Shown one piece after another: positions 39,798 to 48,374 of a DNA stretch of 57,631 nucleotides. Every line of letters begins with the position of its first letter. Position 1 is the first letter of the stretch. Position numbers and translations under genes: made by a program. The stretch covers positions 1-57,631 of the forward strand of contig SVDH01000008.1 in NCBI GenBank assembly GCA_015057865.1, written 5' to 3'. The DNA comes from Lachnospiraceae bacterium. GTDB taxonomy: Bacteria > Bacillota > Clostridia > Lachnospirales > Lachnospiraceae. The notes under the pieces were generated by a model. The model had not been told where the DNA came from and did not search any database. It worked only from the letters and a program-made list of their open reading frames with translations.

Positions 39798-41954
39798 TTA
39801 AGTGGTTCCTTTTTGTAATTTCGCACGTTCCTCCCCAAAGAAAGAAAATACACTTTTTCCATCCTCCGTATGATTGTTGATGAGGTCATCCACCCTCATT
39901 ACCATCTCCATGTCCATGTCCTCCGAAAACAGTTCTCCTTCTCCGGTTAACATCTTTTTAGCATATTCATACTCCTCGCTGTCACTTCCCACTTGCCCCT
40001 TAATGTCTTCCAAAACCGTTTCTGTGTCCCAACCATCTTTAAAGTCTACAAAGAATCCACACCCTCGACTCTCCCATTCGCCCATCAGATACAGAGAATT
40101 AGGATCGTACAGTCCTCCATACGTTATCTTGACCTCTTTTTTCTCGCCACTGAAAATGTCTGCAGTGTTCATCATACCAAAATACTTATAGTAATCTTTC
40201 TCTTCAGCTTCCAGCATCTGTTGATCCAGTTTCTGTAAGTTCAACAACAAGTTAACCCCATCTACAATAACAGATGTCACACCAGACGTCCCGGCCTTTG
40301 CCATGTTTGTATAGTTCTGTGCATTTATTTCTGTCATCGAATGGGCAATCGTATAATTTTTTATCCACTCATCCGTATAATGACTCAACCCGGACGGATT
40401 ACTTGCTTTTCCAGATGTTCCCATTTTCACAGCACTTAGGCCAATGGCCGCAGGCGGACAATAAACTGCAAGCCCTGCAATCGTCAAATCTAATGCCATA
40501 TTTACCAGAGTTTCCTGCACTGCTTTTTCCTGGCTTTTACGGATCTCGATCAACTCCTGCAAATCTACCGCCACTCCTTTGCTTGTTATATCCGTTACGC
40601 TTCCCCCCACTACCTTTAGCGGTTCTATTGGCTCATTTTTCCAATCCGTTTGGGTCATATCAAAAGAATAGTTATATATATCCTCAATCGACAAATTGTC
40701 TATCGCTTTTAAACGTTTTTGCGAAGACGAAGATCCCGATATTTCCCATGCAGCCTGCTCAGAACTCCAAATATCCGCCGACATCAAACGACTGTAATAG
40801 CGGGAATACATATTTTCCAAACCTGCGGCATTAGGGCCATATGCCGCTAACACCGTTGCATCTCCCTGTAAAAGAATCAAGCTTCCAGCCATGAGCATCT
40901 CTAAGTATTTTGGCGTCCCATATGTTATCTCTTCCCCATTCGCATCTATCTTATTTGACGTAGACGCCAACACAGCATTATTGAACGTTTTAAACCGCTC
41001 CTCACCGTCTACAAGCTTTCCGTTCTCATCAAAGACCAGAAGGTGACTCGAATAATTGCCCAAAACCAGTGCCATGGAATCCGACAGTTCTTCCGGATAG
41101 ATCTTAAATGCATCCGCATATCCGTCTTCCCCATCCATCAGATGCAGAAAGAACTCTTTGTCCGTATCCGTCAGACAAAGCGACCAGTCATTTAAGAGTT
41201 CTACGGCTGTATAGTTCAGATCGTTGCACATATAGTCGATCTGCTTTTGTGTCACGCCGCTGTGCAGCAGCGCTGTCCTTGCCGTCTGCTCCTGCGCATC
41301 TGCCATCTTGGTTCGCCAATCGGCATTCATGTCCGGTGCATAAACCCCGTTCTCATAACACCCATTCATGTTGGCGATGGCATCCGCGATCAGCCCACGG
41401 ATCCCGGCGCTGTCGGAGAACAGACTGCTGGTGGATGATTCAATATCTTCCCATGCTTCCTTTTGCCTTTTATATTCGTTATATTTGTTCTCATAGGACT
41501 CAGCCATACTCCCGCAGGATATCGCCGCATTCGTCAAATCCCCTATTGCAAACCATGTCCAGAAGCTTGACGGATGTGCGATCTCATCATAATAGGCCTG
41601 TGCCAGGCTCTCATACTCTTCCTTAGACTCCAGCGCTTCTTTCATGCCGGGAATAATGATACTTCCATCCAGCTCTTCACTTCCAACATCGGATGACAGC
41701 TTGTTAAAGTCTGCTGTTGTCAGTCCGTTTGCCACGCTTACGGAGTCAGCCACTGTATAAAAATCGCTGATCAGAAGACGCAGAGAATCCACTGCTGCAC
41801 CCTCCTGCTTCCCGCTGGAAACAAAGCCTGCCAGCGCAGACTTCGCAACTGTCAGCGATGTATTATTATCCTCAATGATCGACGTCGCGCTGCTGCACTG
41901 ACTCTGAATATCTGTGGGATTCAAATAATCTGTCTCTGTCATACTTTTTCCCAT
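39798..41954 (-). CDS. LXG-like large type VII secretion substrate, unknown C-terminal activity
   Basis: A 718-residue protein with no signal peptide. The first 200 residues are helical and resemble LXG/WXG-type targeting regions (DIQSQCSSATSIIEDNNTSL, DSLRLLISDFYTVADSVS, EYKRQKEAWEDIESSTSSLF). The middle is soluble. A hydrophobic stretch near 475-500 (MALDLTIAGLAVYCPPAAIG) is followed by a C-terminal domain of about 200 residues matching no toxin I recognise; it contains GGLYDPNSLYLMGEWESRG. AGGAGG lies just before the ATG. It directly follows essC, and two membrane-anchored paralogs follow it, which is the layout of a polymorphic effector with immunity genes. Its activity is unknown; an accessory component of the secretion machine is the alternative. 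Confidence 0.72.
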   Translation of the reverse strand: MGKSMTETDYLNPTDIQSQCSSATSIIEDNNTSLTVAKSALAGFVSSGKQEGAAVDSLRLLISDFYTVADSVSVANGLTTADFNKLSSDVGSEELDGSIIIPGMKEALESKEEYESLAQAYYDEIAHPSSFWTWFAIGDLTNAAISCGSMAESYENKYNEYKRQKEAWEDIESSTSSLFSDSAGIRGLIADAIANMNGCYENGVYAPDMNADWRTKMADAQEQTARTALLHSGVTQKQIDYMCNDLNYTAVELLNDWSLCLTDTDKEFFLHLMDGEDGYADAFKIYPEELSDSMALVLGNYSSHLLVFDENGKLVDGEERFKTFNNAVLASTSNKIDANGEEITYGTPKYLEMLMAGSLILLQGDATVLAAYGPNAAGLENMYSRYYSRLMSADIWSSEQAAWEISGSSSSQKRLKAIDNLSIEDIYNYSFDMTQTDWKNEPIEPLKVVGGSVTDITSKGVAVDLQELIEIRKSQEKAVQETLVNMALDLTIAGLAVYCPPAAIGLSAVKMGTSGKASNPSGLSHYTDEWIKNYTIAHSMTEINAQNYTNMAKAGTSGVTSVIVDGVNLLLNLQKLDQQMLEAEEKDYYKYFGMMNTADIFSGEKKEVKITYGGLYDPNSLYLMGEWESRGCGFFVDFKDGWDTETVLEDIKGQVGSDSEEYEYAKKMLTGEGELFSEDMDMEMVMRVDDLINNHTEDGKSVFSFFGEERAKLQKGTT

Positions 41955-41963
41955 AATTTCCTC

Positions 41964-44900
41964 CTATACCTGATCTCTGGCATTTTCCGGCAGCCGGATG
42001 CGGCGGCATTGTCGGTTTTTCATTAATATGCCGTCCGGCATCGCCGGCATCTCGTTATAACGCAGCGGGAATACCGTCAAATACCCCTGCCCGCTTAGCA
42101 GAAGCCCGTTTCGGGCACTTTTCAAACTCTGACTCAAAGGATCCGCTCCCTTTAGTTTTCCGGCATCCGCAGAGATCAGAAATGTGATTCCGTACTGCAT
42201 GGCACGTTCAAACCGTGTGGCGATCACAGCGGCACTGCTTCCCGCCAGTTCGATAAAGTCATCAATTTCATCGATTACGACGACCCATTTCTCCAGACCG
42301 GCCGCTTCCGGAGACGGATTCTCCCCCTGAGCGGTTCTCTCCGCCAGGATAGCTTCCCGCGCTTTTGTTTCCTGCTGTATGGTGTTTGCCAGATCCTCCA
42401 GCTCCTCCGTTGTGGTAATATATTTCGTCTTGTCTTTATAGAAAAACAGTCCTTTTTGTCTGGAATCTATTACATACACCGTCTGCGTTCCCACGATCTG
42501 GTTCAGCAGCGTCCGCAATGCGTTTGTCTTGCCGCTTCCGCTTTCTCCCAGGATCAGAAACGGCGAGTGCTGTCTGTCTATGCCAAGCGGCATGACGGTT
42601 TCACTGTCAAGCCCCACGACCCAGCGGAAATCCGGATCCGGATAACGCATTAATTCTCCAAAGGAAAGCTCTTCCGGCAGGATTGGAATCTGCGGCGCTT
42701 TTTCCCCGGGATATGCTGCGATGATTTCATTTACCTTTTCCTGTATCCGTTTTCCATAGTCGACCTCGTCTTCAAATGCCACCGGCGTATAAAGCTGCAT
42801 GATATTAGCAGTGTCTCCCGCCTTGACCATGGCGCGCCCTCTGACCTCCGGGAGGCGGTACTTGCTTCTGCCGGTTAATGTGCGCACTTCGCTCTCTTCA
42901 AAATTAAATCCGGCTATCTTGTTTTTGAAGTTATTCAATGTTGCAAACCGGATCGCGTTCGTTCTGCTCGCCGTGACCACAACATAGATCCCGACACCGG
43001 CACCGTCTCTGGTGAGTCTGGTAAAAAATTCTTCCCGCTCATAGCCAAGCTCTTTCAACGCATCATAGTTGTCAACTAAGACAGCAATCGCCTTCAGCGG
43101 CTCTTGTGCAACTTCGTTATATACGCTGAAGTTCTGCGCCATGACTTCCGCGAATTTTTTCTTTCTTACACGGATTTCTTCAGAAATGCGTGCCTCGAAT
43201 TTGTTCAGTTTTTCCTCTTCATCCAGCATAATGTAGGCCGCAGTATGCGGCAGACTGCTCAGCGCGATCAGAGCATTGCTTCCGAAGTCCAGAATATACA
43301 GGTTCAGCAGACTGACCGGATGATGCGCTGCAAGCTGCAGGGCAATATTGGCCAGGAACACAGACTTCCCGTACCCGCCTGACGCGATGTAGACGATATT
43401 CCCATCTTTTGTCAGGTCGATTTCATATTCCCGCTGCGCCTGTTCCTGCGGTACATCGACAACACCTGCAGCTACAGTAATGCTTCTTTCTTTTTCAGAA
43501 GAAAGATCCATATGCGGATTTACGATCTTCTCAGAAAGCGGAGGCAGCCACGGTGCTGTAACAGGCAGGTGATTTTCCATATGCCAGATCTGGTGAATAT
43601 GGCCGATCACTGCCTCCAGCTGTGTTCTTTCCGGCGTAACCCCTGCCTCTGCTCCCCGAAGGTCCTGATTGATCAGCATCCCCTGTCCGAGCTCATTCAC
43701 CAAATAGATCCTGTTGTCCTGTGTCACATTTTCCTCTGCTTCCGGCATGTAATCCGCGCCGGACCAGGCCGACTGAAACAATTCATAGATTTCATTGTTC
43801 CCTACCTGCAGATATGCGCGTCCCGTCTGAAGAATATTTGCTGCATCTGCCGTGTGCAGGATTTCCTTACTGTCAGATTCGGTCTGCACCTTCAGGCAAA
43901 GTTTAAACCGGCTGTTTGACCAGATTTGATCGTCTACGATTCCGGCTGGCTTCTGCGTGGCAAGGATCAGGTGCACACCCAGACTTCTTCCCACACGCGC
44001 AGTGGAGACCAGCTCTTTCATAAACTCCGGCTGTTCTTTTTTTAACTCGGCAAACTCATCGCTGATGATAAACAGGTGCGGAATCGGCTCTCCCGCCTTT
44101 CCGGCGCGTAACAGGTCTGTATAGGCATTGATATGATTCACTTCCATGGTCCTGAAGATTCTCTCCCTGCGGCGCAGTTCACTCTGAATCGATTCCAGCG
44201 CACGCATGCTTTCGCTTCCGTCCAGATTTGTGATGGTCCCCAAAAGGTGAGGAAGATCCCGAAAAAGCCCCGCCATTCCACCGCCTTTATAGTCAATCAA
44301 CAGAAATCCTACCTCATGCGGATGAAAATTAACCGCCAGTGAAAGGATATAAGACTGGATCAGCTCTGATTTTCCCGAACCGGTCGTTCCTGCAACCAGA
44401 CCATGCGGACCATGTGCCTTTTCGTGTAAATTCAGGTAAAGCAGATCCTCCATGTTCCGCATCCCCAGCGGAACCTCCAGGGATTTTGCGGCATTGTTTT
44501 TCTTCCAGCGCTCTTCAATTTGAAGTTCCTGAGGTGTATTCACCTCATACATCTCCAGAAAAGATACTGTCTCCGGTATCCGGCTGGTGATTCCCTGCTC
44601 ATGGATCAACGCGCCAAGGTCTCTGGCGATTTCTTCAAAGTTAACACCCTCTCCGTCATCGAGCATGATGTCCAGATTGACATATTCTTTTTCATCCAGC
44701 AAAAGACGCCCTGTCTTTGAATGCTCCAAAGAGAGTACTGTCTCAATATTTTCCGGCAGACTGGCCTGCTGCTCCCCGCTGTATATAACAGAAAATCCAA
44801 GCGTCCTGCCATAGCGCCCTCCCAGATATTCCATAATAGAATGATCTGCGATCATTTTCGGTTCATCTATAATAAACAAATAGTGGGGCAAAAAAAGCGT

Positions 44901-46391
44901 TTCTTTTTTTCCCTCATCCAATCGTTGCATTCGATCTTTCAGTTCCTGATACAGGCTTCCCAGTACCTGGTCTCTGGCACTTTCTGTGCTGATCAGGGCT
45001 CTTAAGTTAAAGTTTTGCAGTGTCAGATGCCGCAGCCACTTTGTCCATCCGAACACATCATGGTCTTCCTCTGAACAAACGATGATAAACTGCAGTTCGT
45101 GATAGCTATGTGCAGCGGAAAGCTGACTGATATAAATTTTCAGCTGTTCGTGGATCACATGCTTTTCACCGATCAGCCCTACGTGTGTATTCTTTAAATC
45201 TACAATTTTGGGTTTCTCCAGATAACTATATGTTTCCTTCAGATACCTACCGTCTTCAAGATATTCGTCAGTGTCCAGATCAAGCCCTGTTGTTTTATCT
45301 TCAATGGAAAAACTTGCCTTTCCATAATATGTTCCGACAGAAATGGTAAGAAAATCCGTATCCTGAGGACTTCGTTCATAGATTCGGCTGCTGTAACGGT
45401 GCACCATTTCAGCAATCCCTCTGATATCCGGATAATTATACTTCCACGCTTCTTTTTCCCTCGTCCATTGATGGAAAATTTCTTTTCTTTTATCAAGCAG
45501 ATATGCCGTATAAAGTTCTGCCTTCCTTTTTTCTTTTTCTTTTCTCTGCTTCTTATCCTGGACAAATTTCGACACGGAAAGGATCGTCGTCATAACCGTC
45601 GCTCCCAGCGCCATCAGCATATAGGCGCCGCGATGCAGTACGATTCCAATCGCGACTGTAACTGCCAGCATTCCCAGCGATGGAAGGATCATCTGGATGA
45701 GCCCCCTTCTGTTGGAATAAGACGATGGCTTTGGTGTCTCAATTTTTATAATACTCTCGTCCGGTGTTTTAACCGTTCTCGGCGACCTTCTGTAATATGG
45801 AAAGTCCGGTCCCGGCAGTTTGTCTTCAGCAATTTCCGGTAAAAGGATTTCCGTGTTTGCCTCGCCCTGCCAAATGCGAACGGATTGCCCTCCGCATACA
45901 ACTTTTACTATGCCAACGCACAGGACATCTCCTTCTCTGAGACTATGTGTCCCATCACCAATTCTTTTCCCGTTTAACCGGATATCGGTTTCTGTGCATC
46001 CTTCTACAGACACTTCTGAAGCCGACAGATATAGTTTTGCTTCTAAACCTGCAATGCAAATATCCGCATCCTTATCGGCGATAAACAGCATTTGGGGTCT
46101 GTCAAAAGACTTCTCCGCCTGTCCTGTTTGCGCCCATCCGGGCTGTATATCGGCATTCGGATCCGGATATTCCGGTTCCAGCCAGTCTCCGGCATAGATC
46201 CCCGCTTGCACAAATGTCAGCTCCGGATCTACGTATTCCTTCTTTCGTCGGGAATATACCGCCATGTTTTCGGAGATACCTCTAGTGAGGCCATTCTCTC
46301 CAAGAGCCCTGAAAACATCAACGATCCTCTGATTTTCCAACGCCCTGATATCAAAACTTTTATCTGAATTCTGTATCGTTATAGTCAGCAT
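41964..46391 (-). CDS. essC: Type VII secretion ATPase EssC, with an EsaB-like N-terminal domain
   Basis: A 1,475-residue membrane-bound FtsK/SpoIIIE motor of the T7SSb system. Residues about 1-80 resemble the ubiquitin-like EsaB/YukD fold (LTITIQNSDKSFDI, IVDVFRAL, FVQAGIYAGDWLEPE). An FHA domain (about 95-175) follows, then two membrane helices (about 235-280). The three ATPase domains have P-loops GTTGSGKSE (about 664, with LLIDYKGGG), the degenerate GGYGKSV (about 1005) and GESGSGKTN (about 1282). EssC drives export of EsxA and LXG-type proteins and its C-terminus selects substrates. A separate esaB gene is not present, consistent with the fusion. It follows esxA after a hairpin. Confidence 0.93.
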   Translation of the reverse strand: MLTITIQNSDKSFDIRALENQRIVDVFRALGENGLTRGISENMAVYSRRKKEYVDPELTFVQAGIYAGDWLEPEYPDPNADIQPGWAQTGQAEKSFDRPQMLFIADKDADICIAGLEAKLYLSASEVSVEGCTETDIRLNGKRIGDGTHSLREGDVLCVGIVKVVCGGQSVRIWQGEANTEILLPEIAEDKLPGPDFPYYRRSPRTVKTPDESIIKIETPKPSSYSNRRGLIQMILPSLGMLAVTVAIGIVLHRGAYMLMALGATVMTTILSVSKFVQDKKQRKEKEKRKAELYTAYLLDKRKEIFHQWTREKEAWKYNYPDIRGIAEMVHRYSSRIYERSPQDTDFLTISVGTYYGKASFSIEDKTTGLDLDTDEYLEDGRYLKETYSYLEKPKIVDLKNTHVGLIGEKHVIHEQLKIYISQLSAAHSYHELQFIIVCSEEDHDVFGWTKWLRHLTLQNFNLRALISTESARDQVLGSLYQELKDRMQRLDEGKKETLFLPHYLFIIDEPKMIADHSIMEYLGGRYGRTLGFSVIYSGEQQASLPENIETVLSLEHSKTGRLLLDEKEYVNLDIMLDDGEGVNFEEIARDLGALIHEQGITSRIPETVSFLEMYEVNTPQELQIEERWKKNNAAKSLEVPLGMRNMEDLLYLNLHEKAHGPHGLVAGTTGSGKSELIQSYILSLAVNFHPHEVGFLLIDYKGGGMAGLFRDLPHLLGTITNLDGSESMRALESIQSELRRRERIFRTMEVNHINAYTDLLRAGKAGEPIPHLFIISDEFAELKKEQPEFMKELVSTARVGRSLGVHLILATQKPAGIVDDQIWSNSRFKLCLKVQTESDSKEILHTADAANILQTGRAYLQVGNNEIYELFQSAWSGADYMPEAEENVTQDNRIYLVNELGQGMLINQDLRGAEAGVTPERTQLEAVIGHIHQIWHMENHLPVTAPWLPPLSEKIVNPHMDLSSEKERSITVAAGVVDVPQEQAQREYEIDLTKDGNIVYIASGGYGKSVFLANIALQLAAHHPVSLLNLYILDFGSNALIALSSLPHTAAYIMLDEEEKLNKFEARISEEIRVRKKKFAEVMAQNFSVYNEVAQEPLKAIAVLVDNYDALKELGYEREEFFTRLTRDGAGVGIYVVVTASRTNAIRFATLNNFKNKIAGFNFEESEVRTLTGRSKYRLPEVRGRAMVKAGDTANIMQLYTPVAFEDEVDYGKRIQEKVNEIIAAYPGEKAPQIPILPEELSFGELMRYPDPDFRWVVGLDSETVMPLGIDRQHSPFLILGESGSGKTNALRTLLNQIVGTQTVYVIDSRQKGLFFYKDKTKYITTTEELEDLANTIQQETKAREAILAERTAQGENPSPEAAGLEKWVVVIDEIDDFIELAGSSAAVIATRFERAMQYGITFLISADAGKLKGADPLSQSLKSARNGLLLSGQGYLTVFPLRYNEMPAMPDGILMKNRQCRRIRLPENARDQV

Positions 46392-46423
46392 ATCCCGTCC
46401 TGTCTGTCAGCTCCTTTTTTTGA

Positions 46424-46453
46424 GGAAAAGGGATGTGTAAACATCCCTTTTCC
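46424..46453 (-). other. Intercistronic hairpin between esxA and essC
   Basis: GGAAAAGGGATGT (46424-46436) and ACATCCCTTTTCC (46441-46453), a perfect 13-bp stem with a four-base loop. It starts 9 bases after the esxA stop. On the minus strand the following bases are A-rich, not T-rich, so it is more likely an mRNA-stabilising or processing hairpin giving more EsxA than EssC. Confidence 0.7.
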
Positions 46454-46462
46454 AAACATTTG

Positions 46463-46753
46463 TTACCCTCTGTTCGCAGTACCTGCTGCTTCATCGAATT
46501 CCTGATATTTTGTTGCATTTGCGACAACGCCGCTGCCAATATCGGAAATAAGCTGTTTCATCGCCTCGAAGCTCGGCTGCATGTCTGCTACTCTCTGAGC
46601 GTAGCCTTCATATCCGCTACCCTGCCAAAGCGAAGGCAGCTGATTGTTGATTACATCATTCAGCCAATTCTGGAGATCCTGAACTGCCTCCTGTCTGGCG
46701 GAAATAGCCTGTCCTTGTGAAATGACTTCTGAAAAGTCCATTTGCAGTGCCAT
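46463..46753 (-). CDS. esxA: WXG100 family secreted protein EsxA
   Basis: A 96-residue WXG100 protein, the hallmark secreted substrate of type VII systems. Two helices flank the signature turn LPSLWQGSGYEGY (W-x-G as WQG, about residue 43-45). A C-terminal Tyr-x-x-x-Asp/Glu-type export motif is present as YQEFDE. AAGGAGGTAAAAGT before the ATG is one of the strongest ribosome binding sites in the window, which suits an abundant product. It sits between essB and essC, with a hairpin after it. It should form a dimer and leave the cell through EssC. Confidence 0.95.
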   Translation of the reverse strand: MALQMDFSEVISQGQAISARQEAVQDLQNWLNDVINNQLPSLWQGSGYEGYAQRVADMQPSFEAMKQLISDIGSGVVANATKYQEFDEAAGTANRG

Positions 46754-46814
46754 ACTTTTACCTCCTTTTTTCTGGATTTATAACAATAACCCTTAGGTTA
46801 GGTTATACGATTTA

Positions 46815-47927
46815 TTATTGTGGAACGGTTGCACTCTCTTCCAGTCCGTAGTTTTTGGTAATCTCATCGATTCCGGACTGAATCTCCTTAAGGCTTTGCT
46901 GCTTTTCTTCTCCGCTCAGTCCGTCGTCAGCCTGTGTTAATTCTTTGTCCAACAGATATGCATATAAGAGCAATTCATCGTCCATAAGCGACATTGCCGT
47001 TTCCTCTGCCTGCTTCGCATCAAGGCGGCCAATATAGATCCAGTAGTCCAGATATCTTTCATCGCTTTTTACAGAGACATTTTTCGCTGCATTCTGCCGC
47101 TGTTCCTCCGACAGACTCTCACTTTGCAGATACGCAAGTGCCAGAATATATTTCTGATCTACGTCAAGCTCCTCTACAGAAAGCTCCTGCAGTGCTTCTA
47201 TCAACTCGCCATAATTGTTTTCTATATATGCATTTCCTGCCCGGTTCACAGCCTGCATATAGGGCAAGGTATCAAAATACTGTTTTCCACCGTAAACTGA
47301 TGCTGCAACTGCCCATGCTGCCACGATCGGAAAGGCGATCCGCAGAATCCGGTGGCGCAGGCGGCTTACCGATATCATTTCCTTCTTTTGCCTGTCCAGA
47401 TACTCTGTGCGGTATTCTTCAAGAAATTGCACAAGCTCTTCTACGGTTCTGATATTTTGCAGACGTTCCGTAAGTTCATGCTTTGCGTAAAGGTCCTCTC
47501 CCCCCTCCAGATAGTCGCTGTAGGAATATTTCCCTGACAGCGCCCATCCGCACAACGCCTTGTACTGCTCCGGAAAACTATCCGCATTATCGCTTCGAAT
47601 ATCTCTGCTTTGAACGTAAATACTCCCGCAGGGATGGAAAAACACGTTTTCCGGGCTCATAGAAAAACGATACCGTTTTGCGTCTTCTTCAAATTTAGCC
47701 GCCAATATCAGGAGATTCATGACTGTGACAAAGTCCTCTTTTCCGACCTCATCAAAGGGAAAAAGCCCGGATCTGTCATAACAAAAGATGATGTCATCTC
47801 CGTCCTCACGCCATGTCATGTCCAGAAAATGTTCTCCGGCCGCGGAAAGTTTTTCCAGATCAAACTTCGTAGCAGCTGATAGTTCAGCTTTTTTTATCGT
47901 TTCTTCAAACTTGTTATTCGTATCCAT
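46815..47927 (-). CDS. essB: Type VII secretion protein EssB (YukC)
   Basis: A 370-residue membrane component. The N-terminal half is the pseudokinase-like cytoplasmic domain (about 20-185, with FCYDRSGLFPFDEVG and MSPENVFFHPCGSIYV). One membrane helix lies at about 195-215 (IAFPIVAAWAVAASVYGG). The outside part is helical (NRAGNAYIENNYGELIEALQ and onward). This is the standard EssB/YukC plan. It overlaps essA by 14 bases upstream and is followed by esxA after 61 bases. EssB and EssC form the core of the secretion complex. Confidence 0.92.
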   Translation of the reverse strand: MDTNNKFEETIKKAELSAATKFDLEKLSAAGEHFLDMTWREDGDDIIFCYDRSGLFPFDEVGKEDFVTVMNLLILAAKFEEDAKRYRFSMSPENVFFHPCGSIYVQSRDIRSDNADSFPEQYKALCGWALSGKYSYSDYLEGGEDLYAKHELTERLQNIRTVEELVQFLEEYRTEYLDRQKKEMISVSRLRHRILRIAFPIVAAWAVAASVYGGKQYFDTLPYMQAVNRAGNAYIENNYGELIEALQELSVEELDVDQKYILALAYLQSESLSEEQRQNAAKNVSVKSDERYLDYWIYIGRLDAKQAEETAMSLMDDELLLYAYLLDKELTQADDGLSGEEKQQSLKEIQSGIDEITKNYGLEESATVPQ

Positions 47928-48351
47928 CCTGACCTGCTATATTATGCTGTAACTCCAGTGTCTGCTCCATAAGCACTTTTTTTCGCTGCTTTCTTCTCAT
48001 GTAATGATATTGCAATACTAAAATCACACAAACCATTATCACAGAAGCTGCCGCCGGAAATGCCCATGAAGGCAGTTCTGTCACAGCTGCGGAAGGCGGG
48101 GTTCTGTGAACCGTCATCTCCTGGCTGTCTGTAAACAGCCGGCTATACAGCCACCCATCGTTCTGCTCTGTAATCTTTCCTGCAAACAGTTCTTTTTCCA
48201 AGTCCTGCTGTCTGGCAGTCTCTTCTTCTTTTTTTGTTTGTGTCGCTTCTTCGAAGCTGTTATAAAACACGCCCAACCGGTTCAGATCTGTTAGCGAGGA
48301 GTGTGTATTCCCTTCTAAACCGTTCTGTGACGGATCCAGCTGCAATTCCAT
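47914..48351 (-). CDS. essA: Type VII secretion EssA-like protein
   Basis: A 145-residue protein with one membrane helix (about 94-113, FPAAASVIMVCVILVLQYHY) and a basic cytoplasmic tail (MRRKQRKKV). The first 90 residues contain a charged coiled stretch (EEATQTKKEEETARQQDLEK). Sequence likeness to EssA is low; the assignment rests on the size, single C-terminal helix and place between esaA and essB, the order of the staphylococcal locus. It overlaps essB by 14 bases. No signal peptide is seen at its N-terminus, which differs from typical EssA. Confidence 0.7.
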   Translation of the reverse strand: MELQLDPSQNGLEGNTHSSLTDLNRLGVFYNSFEEATQTKKEEETARQQDLEKELFAGKITEQNDGWLYSRLFTDSQEMTVHRTPPSAAVTELPSWAFPAAASVIMVCVILVLQYHYMRRKQRKKVLMEQTLELQHNIAGQDGYE

Positions 48352-48374
48352 CTACACCTCTAATGATAAATAGA

